From: Gemmataceae bacterium
Lineage (GTDB): Bacteria; Planctomycetota; Planctomycetia; Gemmatales; Gemmataceae
DNA length: 64,000 nt
Assembly: GCA_019636445.1 (NCBI GenBank)
Contig: JAHBXO010000017.1
Location: forward strand, 1-64,000
Direction: 5' to 3'
Both the position numbers and the translations under genes were made by a program. Positions 1-8,123 of the stretch are shown piece after piece. The first letter of the stretch is position 1. Every line of letters starts with the position of its first letter. The notes beneath the pieces are model-generated. The model saw only the letters and a list, made by a program, of their open reading frames with translations, was not told the origin of the DNA and ran no database searches.

Positions 1-662
1 AGCATGTCTTCGCGATGATGCTCGGCTTCACGCGCCATCTCGTCACACGCGTGAACACCATCCGCGCCGGCGGCTGGCCGCGTCATTTCAGCCTGCCGCT
101 GCGCGGACAGACGCTCGGCCTCGCCGGGATGGGCCGCATCGGCAAGGCCGTTGCCACGCGTGCGGTCGCCTTCGGCATGCCCTTGATCGCCTACGATCCG
201 CAGCCGGACGCCGCCTTCGCTGCCGCTCACGGCATCCGGCTCGTCCCGTTTGCCGAACTCCTCGCGCAGTCCGATTTCCTCTCGCTGCACCTGCCGCTCA
301 TGCCCGCGACGAAACACGTGATGAACGCCGAGGCGTTCGCCCGGATGAAGCCCACGGCCGTGCTCGTCAACAGTTCGCGCGGCGGCCTCGTCGACGAAGC
401 GGCTCTCGTCGCCGCCTTGAAAGCGAAGCGACTGGCCGGTGCCGTGCTGGATGTACTGGAGCAGGAGCCGCCGCCGGTGAACCATCCGCTTGTGGCGATG
501 GACAACGTGCTCGTCACGCCGCACGCCGCCGGCGTGGACGTGAAGTCGATCGGCGACATGGCCCGCAGCGCCGCCGAAGCGATCGCGTCGCTGTGGAAGG
601 GCGAATGGCCGACGGAGAAGGTTGTGAATCCCGATGTGAAGTCGCGGTTCCGGTGGAAGTGA
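1..662 (+). CDS. D-2-hydroxyacid dehydrogenase, NAD-binding, 5' end outside window
   Basis: This is the C-terminal part of a D-isomer specific 2-hydroxyacid dehydrogenase, an NAD(P)-dependent oxidoreductase that interconverts 2-hydroxy and 2-keto acids. The frame is open to the window edge: the codons before the first ATG (position 15) read H-V-F-A, which fits the family, so that ATG is not a start. Visible are the Rossmann motif GMGRIG, the adenine-ribose acidic residue in AYDPQ, the catalytic Arg in NSSRGGLVDE, the Glu in LEQEPP and the His in TPHAAG. The three catalytic residues are in the usual order, so the enzyme should be active. The substrate cannot be told from this fragment; phosphoglycerate, glyoxylate or another 2-keto acid are all possible. 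It runs toward trpS, with a palindrome between the two genes. Confidence 0.9.
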   Translation, partial: HVFAMMLGFTRHLVTRVNTIRAGGWPRHFSLPLRGQTLGLAGMGRIGKAVATRAVAFGMPLIAYDPQPDAAFAAAHGIRLVPFAELLAQSDFLSLHLPLMPATKHVMNAEAFARMKPTAVLVNSSRGGLVDEAALVAALKAKRLAGAVLDVLEQEPPPVNHPLVAMDNVLVTPHAAGVDVKSIGDMARSAAEAIASLWKGEWPTEKVVNPDVKSRFRWK

Positions 663-698
663 ATTCGCTTGATTCTCGCTCATTCTAAGAACTCACCA

Positions 699-757
699 CT
701 CAGAACTCACCACTCGTTTTGAAAATGAGTTGTGAGTTTTGAGTGGTGAGTTCTGAG
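699..757. terminator. Perfect 17-bp inverted repeat between convergent genes
   Basis: The arm ctcagaactcaccactc (699-715) is the exact reverse complement of 741-757, with a 25-nt spacer. The arms are built from a 12-bp unit, aactcaccactc: two direct copies at 690-701 and 704-715, an inverted exact copy at 741-752 and an inverted one-mismatch copy at 727-738. It lies between the dehydrogenase stop (662) and the trpS stop (766), so it could end transcription from both sides. The tandem unit structure is more like a dispersed intergenic repeat than a simple terminator. Confidence 0.65.
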
Positions 758-765
758 ACAAAGAC

Positions 766-1830
766 TTAAACCGGCCGCGGAAGCATCCCGACGGCTTTGC
801 GAACGAGTTCCATCGTCTTCACCGCCTCCGCCCGCGCCCTCGCGGCACCGGTTTGCAGGATCGACTCCACGCGTGCCGGATCGGCGGCGAGGTCCTTGCG
901 GCGTTGTCGGGCCTCCGCGAAATAGGCGTCGATTTTCTTCAACAAGAGCGTCTTCGCGTCGCCGTAGCCGAAGGGCCGGCCGCCGCGCGATTCGGCGTTC
1001 CGCATCGGTTCGCGATAGTGGTCGGCCAAGTCTTGCAATTCCTCCGGCGTCGCGAAGAGCTTGTACATCGCGAAGGCGTTGCACGTGTCGGGATTCTTCG
1101 GCGATTCCAGCGGGGTCGAATCGGTGACGATGCCCATGACCGCGTTCTTCAACGCCTTCCCCTCGGCGAAGATCTCGATCGTGTTGCCGTAGGACTTGCT
1201 CATCTTGCGGCCGTCGGTGCCCGGCACGGCCGGCACTTCGCCGAGTTGCTCCTGCGGCAAGGGGAAGACTTCGCCGTAGGCTCCGTTGAAGTATCCGGCG
1301 ATATCGCGCGTCATTTCGAGGTGCTGCACCTGATCCTTGCCGACCGGCACGACGTTCGACCGCACGATGAGGATGTCTGCGGCCATGAGGATCGGGTACG
1401 AAAACAGGCCGACCGACGGCGTGATCCCTTGGGCGACCTTGTCCTTGTAGGAGTGGGCGCGTTCGAGGAGGCCCATGCCCGTGACGGTCGCGAGCATCCA
1501 CGCCAGTTCGCAGACCTCGGGCACGTCGCTCTGGCGGTAGAAACATGCCTTCGCCGGATCGAGGCCGAGCGCGAGGTAGTCGAGTGCCACGTCGCGTACG
1601 TTTTCGGCCAAGATTTCCTTCGCGCTCTTCCATGTCTTCTTCCCGGCCTTTTGGGCGGCGTCGGCTTCCTTCGCCTCGGCGTCTTTCAGCGTCGTCAGGG
1701 CGTGATAGTCTGCGATGAAGTAGAACGCGTCGCCCTGATCCTGCAGCGCGATGTGCTGCCGGATCGCGCCGAAGTAGTTGCCGAGGTGGAGTTTCCCCGA
1801 GGGTTGCACGCCGCTCAAGATACGCTTCAT
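766..1830 (-). CDS. trpS: Tryptophan--tRNA ligase
   Basis: Tryptophanyl-tRNA synthetase charges tRNA-Trp with tryptophan in the cytoplasm and is a class I synthetase. The 354-residue protein is of normal bacterial length. It opens with MKRILSGVQPSGKLHLGNY, which holds the TrpRS version of the HIGH motif. The second signature, KMSKS, is at residues 209-213 in GRKMSKSYGN. The region PVGKDQVQHLEMTRDIA is the usual TrpRS segment for the adenylate and the dimer interface. An Ala/Lys-rich stretch around residues 50-70 is probably a lineage-specific surface insertion. It is transcribed alone, convergent with the upstream dehydrogenase, and starts 88 bp from the divergent gene at 1919. Confidence 0.97.
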   Translation of the reverse strand: MKRILSGVQPSGKLHLGNYFGAIRQHIALQDQGDAFYFIADYHALTTLKDAEAKEADAAQKAGKKTWKSAKEILAENVRDVALDYLALGLDPAKACFYRQSDVPEVCELAWMLATVTGMGLLERAHSYKDKVAQGITPSVGLFSYPILMAADILIVRSNVVPVGKDQVQHLEMTRDIAGYFNGAYGEVFPLPQEQLGEVPAVPGTDGRKMSKSYGNTIEIFAEGKALKNAVMGIVTDSTPLESPKNPDTCNAFAMYKLFATPEELQDLADHYREPMRNAESRGGRPFGYGDAKTLLLKKIDAYFAEARQRRKDLAADPARVESILQTGAARARAEAVKTMELVRKAVGMLPRPV

Positions 1831-1918
1831 GGATTCGCCCGTGGTCTTGGACTTTACGTCGTCTTCGTGAAGGAGTTAGAGTATCGCCGATTGGTTCGCA
1901 ATCCATCGGGGTCGAGGA

Positions 1919-2707
1919 ATGGAAACCGCCTTGTCGGTGCCGGAATCCGTGTCGGTCGTCGACGCCGAGAAGCAATCGGAACTGGTGTTGGACGCGTTGA
2001 AGGCCGCCGTCGCGGAGCCGGGCGAGCATCGTCTGTTCCGCTGGGGCAAGCTCGGCGGATTGTTTCCCAGCCGGCTGGGCGTGTCGGCGGCGGCGGCAAA
2101 GTTCGCACTGGCCGAAGGCCTGCTCGAACCGGTGCGGACGGAAGTGCGAGGCAAGCTCATTGTCGAATGGGCCCGCGCCACGCCGGAAGCGATCCGCTAC
2201 CTTGACGCGCACGATTCGCCGAAGGCGGTGCTCCGGGAACTCCGGGAAGTGATTGGTGAAACGCGATCCGGCGTGCCGGTCTGGATGGCGCAGGCGCGGG
2301 ACGAGGCCGCTCAGCTGGCGACGCGTTTCGAGCATTTCGGGCGGGAATTACTGAGGCGTCTGGACGCGTTGGACGAGCGGGTGGACGCGGCGATTCGCCG
2401 GGCCGAGGCCGCCGCGCCGAAGGTCGGCGAGGCGATGCTCAAGCGCGTGCCGTGGTCCCCGGCCGTGCTGCAATATCTGGATTCGCTGGAAGCCAACGGC
2501 CGGGACGCGCGGGCGTCGCTGGCGGAACTTTTCTCGGCGGCGCGGTCGCAATCGCCGGGGATGACGCTGTTGGCGTTCCACGAGGGAATCCGAGCGCTGG
2601 CGAACGGCGGCGTGCTTCAATTGCAGCCGGGATCCGCCGGCGACATCCGCGAACCGGAGTACGCGGTCGAGGTCGGCGGTCGGATGATGTGGTGGGTGGA
2701 GCGGTGA
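1919..2707 (+). CDS. Conserved-looking hypothetical protein
   Basis: I do not recognise this 262-residue protein. It has no signal peptide or membrane segment and should be cytoplasmic. The N-terminal half (about residues 20-90) contains FRWGKLGGLFPSRLG and AAKFALAEGLLEPVRTEV, reminiscent of a small winged-helix fold. The middle (about 100-160) is a charged helix rich in Ala, Arg and Glu, likely coiled coil. The C-terminus, LLAFHEGIRALANGGVLQLQ followed by a beta-rich tail ending WWVER, repeats the winged-helix look. It ends 1 bp before the stop of rph on the other strand. Codon use matches its neighbours, and the opposite-strand frames over the same bases look like shadows. Confidence 0.7.
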   Translation: METALSVPESVSVVDAEKQSELVLDALKAAVAEPGEHRLFRWGKLGGLFPSRLGVSAAAAKFALAEGLLEPVRTEVRGKLIVEWARATPEAIRYLDAHDSPKAVLRELREVIGETRSGVPVWMAQARDEAAQLATRFEHFGRELLRRLDALDERVDAAIRRAEAAAPKVGEAMLKRVPWSPAVLQYLDSLEANGRDARASLAELFSAARSQSPGMTLLAFHEGIRALANGGVLQLQPGSAGDIREPEYAVEVGGRMMWWVER

Positions 2708-2708
2708 A

Positions 2709-3440
2709 TCAGAACGGCCAGCGTTTGCCGAGCGCGGCCTTCTGGAGCGCCGTGACCTCGGCGATGCCGGCGGTGCCAATGTCGAGCAGCCTGTCGAGTT
2801 GCTTCCGTGTGTAGGTGGCCTCTTCGCCCGTCCCTTGCACTTCGATGAACGCCCCGCGACCGGTCATGACGAGGTTCAGATCGACTTCGGCGTCGCGGTC
2901 CTCGACGTATTCGAGATCGAGACGGGGATCGCCATCGACGATGCCGACGCTGACGGCGGCAACGCTGTCGGTGAGGATTTCCGAAATTGGCGCCGGGAGT
3001 TGGTCCTGGATGGACGCGAGCGCGTCGACGACGGCGACGAATGCGCCCGTAATGCTCGCCGTCCGGGTGCCGCCGTCGGCGTCGAGAACGTCGCAGTCGA
3101 TCCAGAGAGTGCGTTCGCCGAGTTTGGCGAGATCGATGACGGCGCGGAGGCTGCGGCCGATGAGTCGCTGGATTTCGACGCCGCGGCCATCGACCTTGCC
3201 CGCCTTGTCGCGCGCCTTGCGGCTGCCGGTCGAACCGGGGAGCATGCCGTATTCGGCGGTCATCCAACCCTGGCCCTTGCCCTTCAGGAATTCGGGAACG
3301 TCCTTCGCAACCGTGCAGGTGCAGAGCACGACCGTGCCGCCGGCCTTCACGAGCACGCTGCCGGGAGCATTGCGTGTGTACTTGCGCTTGAAGGTCAGGG
3401 GGCGGAGTTGATTCGATTGACGCTGGTTGGGTCGGGTCAT
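2709..3440 (-). CDS. rph: Ribonuclease PH
   Basis: RNase PH is a phosphorolytic 3'-5' exoribonuclease that trims tRNA 3' ends, releasing nucleoside diphosphates. At 243 residues it has the usual length. The N-terminus ([23 protein letters not shown]) leads into the conserved segment [14 protein letters not shown], then [20 protein letters not shown] and the phosphate-site region [19 protein letters not shown]. The acidic pair in [18 protein letters not shown] is also present. It is a single gene facing away from the HU-like gene, with about 110 bp between the two starts, where a plausible promoter for the latter lies. Confidence 0.96.
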   Translation of the reverse strand: MTRPNQRQSNQLRPLTFKRKYTRNAPGSVLVKAGGTVVLCTCTVAKDVPEFLKGKGQGWMTAEYGMLPGSTGSRKARDKAGKVDGRGVEIQRLIGRSLRAVIDLAKLGERTLWIDCDVLDADGGTRTASITGAFVAVVDALASIQDQLPAPISEILTDSVAAVSVGIVDGDPRLDLEYVEDRDAEVDLNLVMTGRGAFIEVQGTGEEATYTRKQLDRLLDIGTAGIAEVTALQKAALGKRWPF

Positions 3441-3468
3441 CCCGTGAAGTTATCGAATCCTCCGGCCA

Positions 3469-3497
3469 TTGACAGTACTCGTTGGAGCGCTTAGTCT
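3469..3497 (+). promoter_or_regulatory. Possible sigma70-type promoter for the HU-like gene
   Basis: A consensus -35 hexamer TTGACA lies at 3469-3474. After a 17-bp spacer comes TAGTCT at 3492-3497, which keeps only the first, second and last consensus bases of a -10 element. A start of transcription near 3504 would leave a leader of about 45 nt before the GTG at 3550. The -35 and spacing are good, the -10 weak. Confidence 0.45.
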
Positions 3498-3549
3498 TAA
3501 ATCGTGTACTCCATTCGACTTCCTCTCGCACCATGCGGTGGGGGATTCC

Positions 3550-3972
3550 GTGACCAAAAAAGAAATCGTCAAGAAGATCTCCGAGCGTGCCAACCTCACG
3601 CAACTCAAGACGAAAGAGATCGTGCAATGGACGTTCGACGCGATCATCGACACCTTGATTGAGGAAGGCCGGATCGAGTTGCGCAATTTCGGTGTCTTCG
3701 AAGTCCGTCAGCGCAAAGCCCGCAAAGCCCGCAATCCGCGAACCGGCGAATCGGTCGAGGTGAAGTCCAAAAACGTGGTGACCTTCCAACCGGGCAAGGA
3801 GATGGAGGAAGAGGTTCTTAAAGCGAAGATCGTCATCAAAAAGCGGCGCATGCGTCGGGCGAACCGATCGAAATCAACCGAACCGACGATCGAGTCGCAA
3901 ACCGTTCCCGAAGTTCAGCTTCCGGCCGAAACCCCGGTTGAGAACCCGTCGTTGGAAGTGGCTAGCGTTTGA
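3550..3972 (+). CDS. HU/IHF-family DNA-binding protein with basic-acidic tail
   Basis: This is a nucleoid-associated HU/IHF-type protein that binds and bends DNA as a dimer. The core (about residues 1-92) runs from [20 protein letters not shown] through [13 protein letters not shown] to the DNA-binding arm [14 protein letters not shown] and PGKEM. IHF-like features include the RNFGVFEV strand and the RNPRTG arm tip. I chose GTG at 3550: an upstream ATG-like frame from 3469 adds 27 residues with no family resemblance, while GGTGGGGG sits just before the GTG. Beyond the core is a tail of about 48 residues, first very basic ([12 protein letters not shown]) and then acidic and proline-rich. The protein is 140 residues against about 90-100 for a plain HU/IHF. 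Confidence 0.9.
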   Translation: MTKKEIVKKISERANLTQLKTKEIVQWTFDAIIDTLIEEGRIELRNFGVFEVRQRKARKARNPRTGESVEVKSKNVVTFQPGKEMEEEVLKAKIVIKKRRMRRANRSKSTEPTIESQTVPEVQLPAETPVENPSLEVASV

Positions 3973-3978
3973 CGGTAA

Positions 3979-3993
3979 CCGACTTCCGGTCGG
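3979..3993 (+). terminator. Short hairpin after the HU-like gene
   Basis: Seven bases after the HU-like stop, CCGAC (3979-3983) and GTCGG (3989-3993) can pair around a 5-nt loop. The downstream sequence is only mildly T-rich, so this is a weak intrinsic terminator candidate. Confidence 0.3.
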
Positions 3994-4123
3994 GCAATTC
4001 CCGTTATTCCGTTTGTAGTGGATTCAAGTTCTCCGCCGGTCGTGCCGATAATCGCGGATAGTTGGATTTCGCGGTCCGGCCGGCGAGTACGCGCGGCCCG
4101 CGGGACCCACGGAGGGGACCACG

Positions 4124-4342
4124 ATGCTCCGCAAATGCGCGTTTCTCGCAGTGATCGTCACGGGATTGGCCGGCAGCACCGGATGCCTGATGAATCAGTA
4201 TTCTCCCGATCCGAATGTTCGGATGGAACAACTCATCAACCATTCCGAAGATCAACGGCAGATCAGCGAATTCTGGCGCCGGTTCTGGCATAACGACCAG
4301 CCGAGCCACCTGACGCCGGCCCGCATCCACGGCGGCGTCTGA
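4124..4342 (+). CDS. Small predicted lipoprotein
   Basis: This 72-residue protein begins MLRKCAFLAVIVTGLAG and has a lipobox ending in Gly-Cys (LAGSTGC, Cys at residue 21), so the mature lipoprotein would be about 52 residues and anchored to a membrane. The remainder has no known fold; it is polar, with FWRRFWHNDQP in the middle. GGAGGGG at 4111-4117 gives a strong ribosome-binding site at good spacing, which supports translation of so short a frame. It is followed by a hairpin and the converging GTPase operon. Function is unknown. Confidence 0.75.
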   Translation: MLRKCAFLAVIVTGLAGSTGCLMNQYSPDPNVRMEQLINHSEDQRQISEFWRRFWHNDQPSHLTPARIHGGV

Positions 4343-4367
4343 CGCTCCGATCGCCGAGTCGTATAAC

Positions 4368-4403
4368 GGGTCACGGAAGGCTTCGCCCGCCTTCCGTCGA
4401 CCC
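4368..4403. terminator. Hairpin between convergent genes
   Basis: ACGGAAGGC (4373-4381) pairs perfectly with GCCTTCCGT (4389-4397) around a 7-nt loop. The stem extends outward by GGGTC/GACCC with a one-base bulge at 4398, reaching 14 bp. It lies between the lipoprotein stop (4342) and the GTPase stop (4457), so it probably terminates transcription from both directions. Confidence 0.65.
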
Positions 4404-4456
4404 ATTTGCGCTGTCATTTCGATGCACGACCCCGGCACGGGAAGTCGGGCGAAGGG

Positions 4457-6277
4457 CTAGCGGCCGTAAAGTTCGCCGACATGAGCCGCCGATTCCCGTG
4501 CGGCCAGCCATTCCACGGCCTGCGCGACCTCCTCGGACAGTAAGTCGACCGTTTTCCGCTCAGCCAGAATGAGTTCCGCGAGTTCGTTCGGTATTGGCAG
4601 AAAGGTTCGCTCGTACTCCGTTCGCAATCGTCCGTTGAGCACCCGCCGGAACTGCTCACGGATCGCCGGCCACCTCAAGGGAAACACGAACGAAACCAAC
4701 ACGTGCAGCAGCACGAGCGTAGCCAGCGTGACGAAGAACGGCATGACAACGTGAAACAGCGACGGTGTCAATTCCTCCACAAAGAATCGCCAGAGCAGGA
4801 CGAAGATGCTGCCGACCAGGACTGCTTCGGGCAGATAGTTCGCGATCAACCGCACGATGGCCCGCGGAAGCGATTTCGCGCCGGTCGGATTGGTCAACTC
4901 CCGCTCGACTTCCGTCAGACTTTCGACGACGGCGCGGGTGTAGCGGTCATCCCAGCCCGGTCGCGCCGCCGCTGCGGCCGTGCGGTCGTTGAGGATCGCC
5001 AAGGGGAATTCGCGGGCGTTGGCTTCCACCAGCAGGCGGTTGACCAGCGCCGTCGCGCGTCGGTCCAGTACGCGTTCGCCGGCGAGTCGGGCGCAGCCGG
5101 CGGCGAAACCGGCGAGATCCAGATCGGCATCCGCCGGCGAAGCGGGGGACGCCAGCGTGGGTCGAAAGGCACGCCAGGAGTATCGCAGGGTGAGGAGTTT
5201 CAAGTATCCGGCCATCAGTCCGCGAAACCGATCCTGCCCGCGGACGTTGAAATGCCCTTCGATCTCCACGCTCCGCGGATCGAGCGCCGCGACGAGCACG
5301 TCGGCGGCCACGCGGGATTCCTCATCGAGAGCGGCGGTCCACGCCTCGCGAACCGTGGTCGCTTCGGCGGTGAGGTCCGGCGGACGGATCGCCTGCACCG
5401 CGCGGGCGAGTTGGTCCAGCAACTGCCCCACGCCCCGCGCCTTCACCGCTTCGATTTCCAGCCGCGTCAGCCCCAATTCGATCCAGTCTTTCAGTTCGGC
5501 GAACTGTTCGCCGGCCGGCAGGTCGTCCGGCTTCGCCTTCCCGGCGGCGGCCGCGTCCACCCACGGCTGCGCCGTCGTTCGGAACAGCTTCGGGTTGTTG
5601 AAACCCTCGGCCTTCAAATCCTTGAGCAAGTCGTCGTCCGGCCGTACGCCGCTGGGGCCGACCTGTACGCAGCGGTCCCACTTGTTGAGCACGAACGCGA
5701 ACGCCCGCCGCTGCCGTTGCCCCTTGAACAGTTCCCAGCCGAGTTGATCGTGGTACTTCTCCTGCGAACCGACGTAGAGCACGACATCCGCGACCGGCAG
5801 GAGGGCGACGAGCTTCTCGCGGTTCGCGAGGTCGTTGCTGTCGACGTCCGGTGTGTCGACGATGATCTTGTGGCGGAGCGATTCGCGATCGTGGCGCACG
5901 AGCCGGCAGAGGCGCAGGGCCGGATCGAGTTTTTCGGGGTCGATCGATTGGTGGAAGTACACCACCGGGTCCCGCGTGGTGGGGCGGGCGAACGAGGCGG
6001 GAGCGATGACGGCACCGGCAAGGGCGTTCATCAAGGTCGATTTGCCCACGCCGGTGCCCCCCATGAGCATGACGACGAGTATGGGTTGTTCGACGTCGAG
6101 CGCGCCGGCCTTGCGATGCAGGTCGTCGGCCAGTCCCTCGATTTCGGCGCGGGCGACGGCAGTGACGGGGTTGACGAGCCGCGCTTCGGACCAGGCGCGC
6201 AGGCGGCGCTCGAGGCCGCGCAACAGCGGGGCCAGTGTGCGAAGGAAGGGAGCATCGGGGGCGATCGGCTCGGTCAT
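4457..6277 (-). CDS. Membrane-associated dynamin/Era-like GTPase
   Basis: The 606-residue protein is a P-loop GTPase with a C-terminal membrane hairpin. G1 is GGTGVGKST (residues 73-81), G2 the Thr in RPTTRDP (about 100), G3 DTPD (141-144) and G4 NKWD (198-201). The complete set suggests real GTP hydrolysis. A long helical region follows. Near the C-terminus are two hydrophobic segments, VLVGSIFVLLWRFF and HVVMPFFVTLATLVLLHVLV, separated by a short loop, then a charged helical tail. The layout, GTPase head plus helical stalk plus paired membrane helices, resembles membrane-remodelling or YfjP/DUF697-like GTPases, but I cannot place it precisely. Its start overlaps the end of the next GTPase by 4 bp (ATGA), so the two are translationally coupled. 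Confidence 0.85.
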   Translation of the reverse strand: MTEPIAPDAPFLRTLAPLLRGLERRLRAWSEARLVNPVTAVARAEIEGLADDLHRKAGALDVEQPILVVMLMGGTGVGKSTLMNALAGAVIAPASFARPTTRDPVVYFHQSIDPEKLDPALRLCRLVRHDRESLRHKIIVDTPDVDSNDLANREKLVALLPVADVVLYVGSQEKYHDQLGWELFKGQRQRRAFAFVLNKWDRCVQVGPSGVRPDDDLLKDLKAEGFNNPKLFRTTAQPWVDAAAAGKAKPDDLPAGEQFAELKDWIELGLTRLEIEAVKARGVGQLLDQLARAVQAIRPPDLTAEATTVREAWTAALDEESRVAADVLVAALDPRSVEIEGHFNVRGQDRFRGLMAGYLKLLTLRYSWRAFRPTLASPASPADADLDLAGFAAGCARLAGERVLDRRATALVNRLLVEANAREFPLAILNDRTAAAAARPGWDDRYTRAVVESLTEVERELTNPTGAKSLPRAIVRLIANYLPEAVLVGSIFVLLWRFFVEELTPSLFHVVMPFFVTLATLVLLHVLVSFVFPLRWPAIREQFRRVLNGRLRTEYERTFLPIPNELAELILAERKTVDLLSEEVAQAVEWLAARESAAHVGELYGR

Positions 6278-8070
6278 ACGGTTTTCGCGGGGGAAACGGC
6301 GGCCGCGAGGGCCTTCAGGTTTTCAGGCACGCGGCGCAGAACCTGCTGCAGCCGTTCGACGGACGAGCCACCGGTCGCGGGAACCTCGTCGAGCCAGCGT
6401 GCTAATGGCGCGGCGACCTGCTCCCGCAACCGCGATTCCCGACGCCGGCGCGCGGCAACACGAACCAACTCCACGCGCCAGCGAATCACCAATTCGGCGA
6501 ACAGATGACTGGCGGCCGCCGCCACGGGTAACAGGAGAACGTGATACCAACTGGGAACCCAGGTCCACCAGACCACGACCGCCACCGCCGCGATATCGAC
6601 GGCCAGTTTGCCATACCGAAGCAGGCCCAGCATCGATGGATTCGCGGCGAGCGATTCGGTCAGCTTTCGGCCGGCCTGCTCGAGTTCGTCCCCCTCCGTC
6701 TGTTCGAATTGCCGCGCAAAGGCCGCGAACCGGTCGAGGCCTTGCTGCTTGAGACCGGATTCGAATGCGTGGACCGATTCCTTCCAGAGACCGCCGCTGT
6801 CGGCGCGCCGCAGGCACTCGGCTTGCAGAGCTTCCATCCAGCCAGTCCACGCATTCGCCAGCACCGTGCCTTCGGGCAGGTTCGGCATGTCGGTCCGTCG
6901 TCCCATTCCAGCCACAAAATCCCATGCCAGCGAGAACGGCAGCCGCAAGTACGCGAACCCTTTGCCGACATACTCGGCCGGACCGGTCGGCGCGAGTTGC
7001 TCCATCAGTTGCCGCCGCGACTGATCGAACCGCCGGAACGGTTCGCCGACGAGATACTCCCGGACGTACCGTTCCTCGAATGTCCGCTGGCCTTGGGAGA
7101 CGGCGGCCTTCCAACCCTCCAGTTGGATCAGGTCTTTTCGTGCGACCTCGAGCAAGCTGTCGGACGAGGTTTCAAGGTAACGGACCGCATTGCCGAGGGT
7201 GCGGGCACGGGCATCCTTCGCGGTCGGGCAGAGCACCAGCAACTGGTTCACCAGTTGCACCCGCCATTTCGCGCCGGTCTTCGCTGGGTCGTCCCGTTCG
7301 GCTTGGGGCAAATTCGGAATTGCGACGACCGGGATCGGCGGAATCGTGCCGTCGTCGTGGATCTTCGCGAGGACTTCCTTGCGGAAGTGCTCCGTCAGCG
7401 CCGGTGCGTCCGCTTCGCGCATCTTCGTGAGCACGACGATCACGGCCTTGCCCGCCTTCACCAGCAGTTGCAGGAACTGCGTCGGCACTTCGTCGTTGTA
7501 GCGCTCGTCGGAGGCCACGTAGACAATTACGTCCGCGAGCGCCGCGACTTCGATCAGTCGGGACACGTAGCCGGTACTGGCCCAGGTCGTCATATCCGGG
7601 CAGTCCCAGACCACATCGTCGGCGAGGGGGTCGTCGGGCGTGGCGGCCTTCACGGGTCGGACCTGATAGACGTCTTCGTCGAGGTTCGAGGGGCGCGACT
7701 CGGTGAGTTTCCGGAGCGGGCCGAGAAACCCGAGGTACGAAGGCCAGGAGGCCGCGGGCGCGAAGGTGAAAGCGATCGGGTGGCGCGTGTAACCGGCTTG
7801 GGGATTGGCTTCCGCGGCGTTCGATCCGACGAGGAAATTCGCCACCGTGCTCTTGCCCGAACCAGCGCCACCCACGACGGCGATGTGCAGCGGAGCGTCG
7901 GGTCGGGCTTCGAGTGAGCCACCAACGATGTTGCGAGCCAGTGCTGCCGCCAGCCGCAAGTGACCGGCGTGTCGCGCCAGCTCCGGCTGCTTCCGGCAAT
8001 GGGCTTCGAGCCAATCGTAATCGGCTACGAGTTGTGCCAGCGTCTGTCGATTCGTCTTCGGATCGTTCAT
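6274..8070 (-). CDS. Second membrane-associated GTPase of the pair
   Basis: This 598-residue protein has the same overall plan as its partner. G1 is GGAGSGKS (residues 67-74), a Thr at 95 (GYTRHP) is a candidate G2, G3 is DCPD (156-159) and the G4 position reads TKMR (215-218). The last lacks the canonical Asp, so guanine specificity may be relaxed or lost. A hydrophobic region around residues 480-520 (LAVDIAAVAVVVWW and YHVLLLPVAAAASHLF) forms one or two membrane helices. It is followed by an Arg-rich helix. It precedes and overlaps the other GTPase by 4 bp and lies 53 bp after thiO. Divergence in G4 suggests a heterodimer with one regulatory and one catalytic subunit, which is my inference. 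Confidence 0.82.
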   Translation of the reverse strand: MNDPKTNRQTLAQLVADYDWLEAHCRKQPELARHAGHLRLAAALARNIVGGSLEARPDAPLHIAVVGGAGSGKSTVANFLVGSNAAEANPQAGYTRHPIAFTFAPAASWPSYLGFLGPLRKLTESRPSNLDEDVYQVRPVKAATPDDPLADDVVWDCPDMTTWASTGYVSRLIEVAALADVIVYVASDERYNDEVPTQFLQLLVKAGKAVIVVLTKMREADAPALTEHFRKEVLAKIHDDGTIPPIPVVAIPNLPQAERDDPAKTGAKWRVQLVNQLLVLCPTAKDARARTLGNAVRYLETSSDSLLEVARKDLIQLEGWKAAVSQGQRTFEERYVREYLVGEPFRRFDQSRRQLMEQLAPTGPAEYVGKGFAYLRLPFSLAWDFVAGMGRRTDMPNLPEGTVLANAWTGWMEALQAECLRRADSGGLWKESVHAFESGLKQQGLDRFAAFARQFEQTEGDELEQAGRKLTESLAANPSMLGLLRYGKLAVDIAAVAVVVWWTWVPSWYHVLLLPVAAAASHLFAELVIRWRVELVRVAARRRRESRLREQVAAPLARWLDEVPATGGSSVERLQQVLRRVPENLKALAAAVSPAKTV

Positions 8071-8123
8071 GGTGGCATTTCAGCAGATCGGGGACTCTTC
8101 GACCATTGCGAATCCGGCGGCGA

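Noticed and set aside
707..2335. Long minus-strand open frame of 542 codons opposite and across trpS and the gene at 1919
   Set aside because: It is antiphase to trpS, Arg-rich and without motifs; typical shadow frame of GC-rich coding DNA.
4703..6508. Plus-strand open frame of about 600 codons opposite the GTPases
   Set aside because: Composition is that of an antisense frame, and both GTPase motif sets lie on the minus strand.
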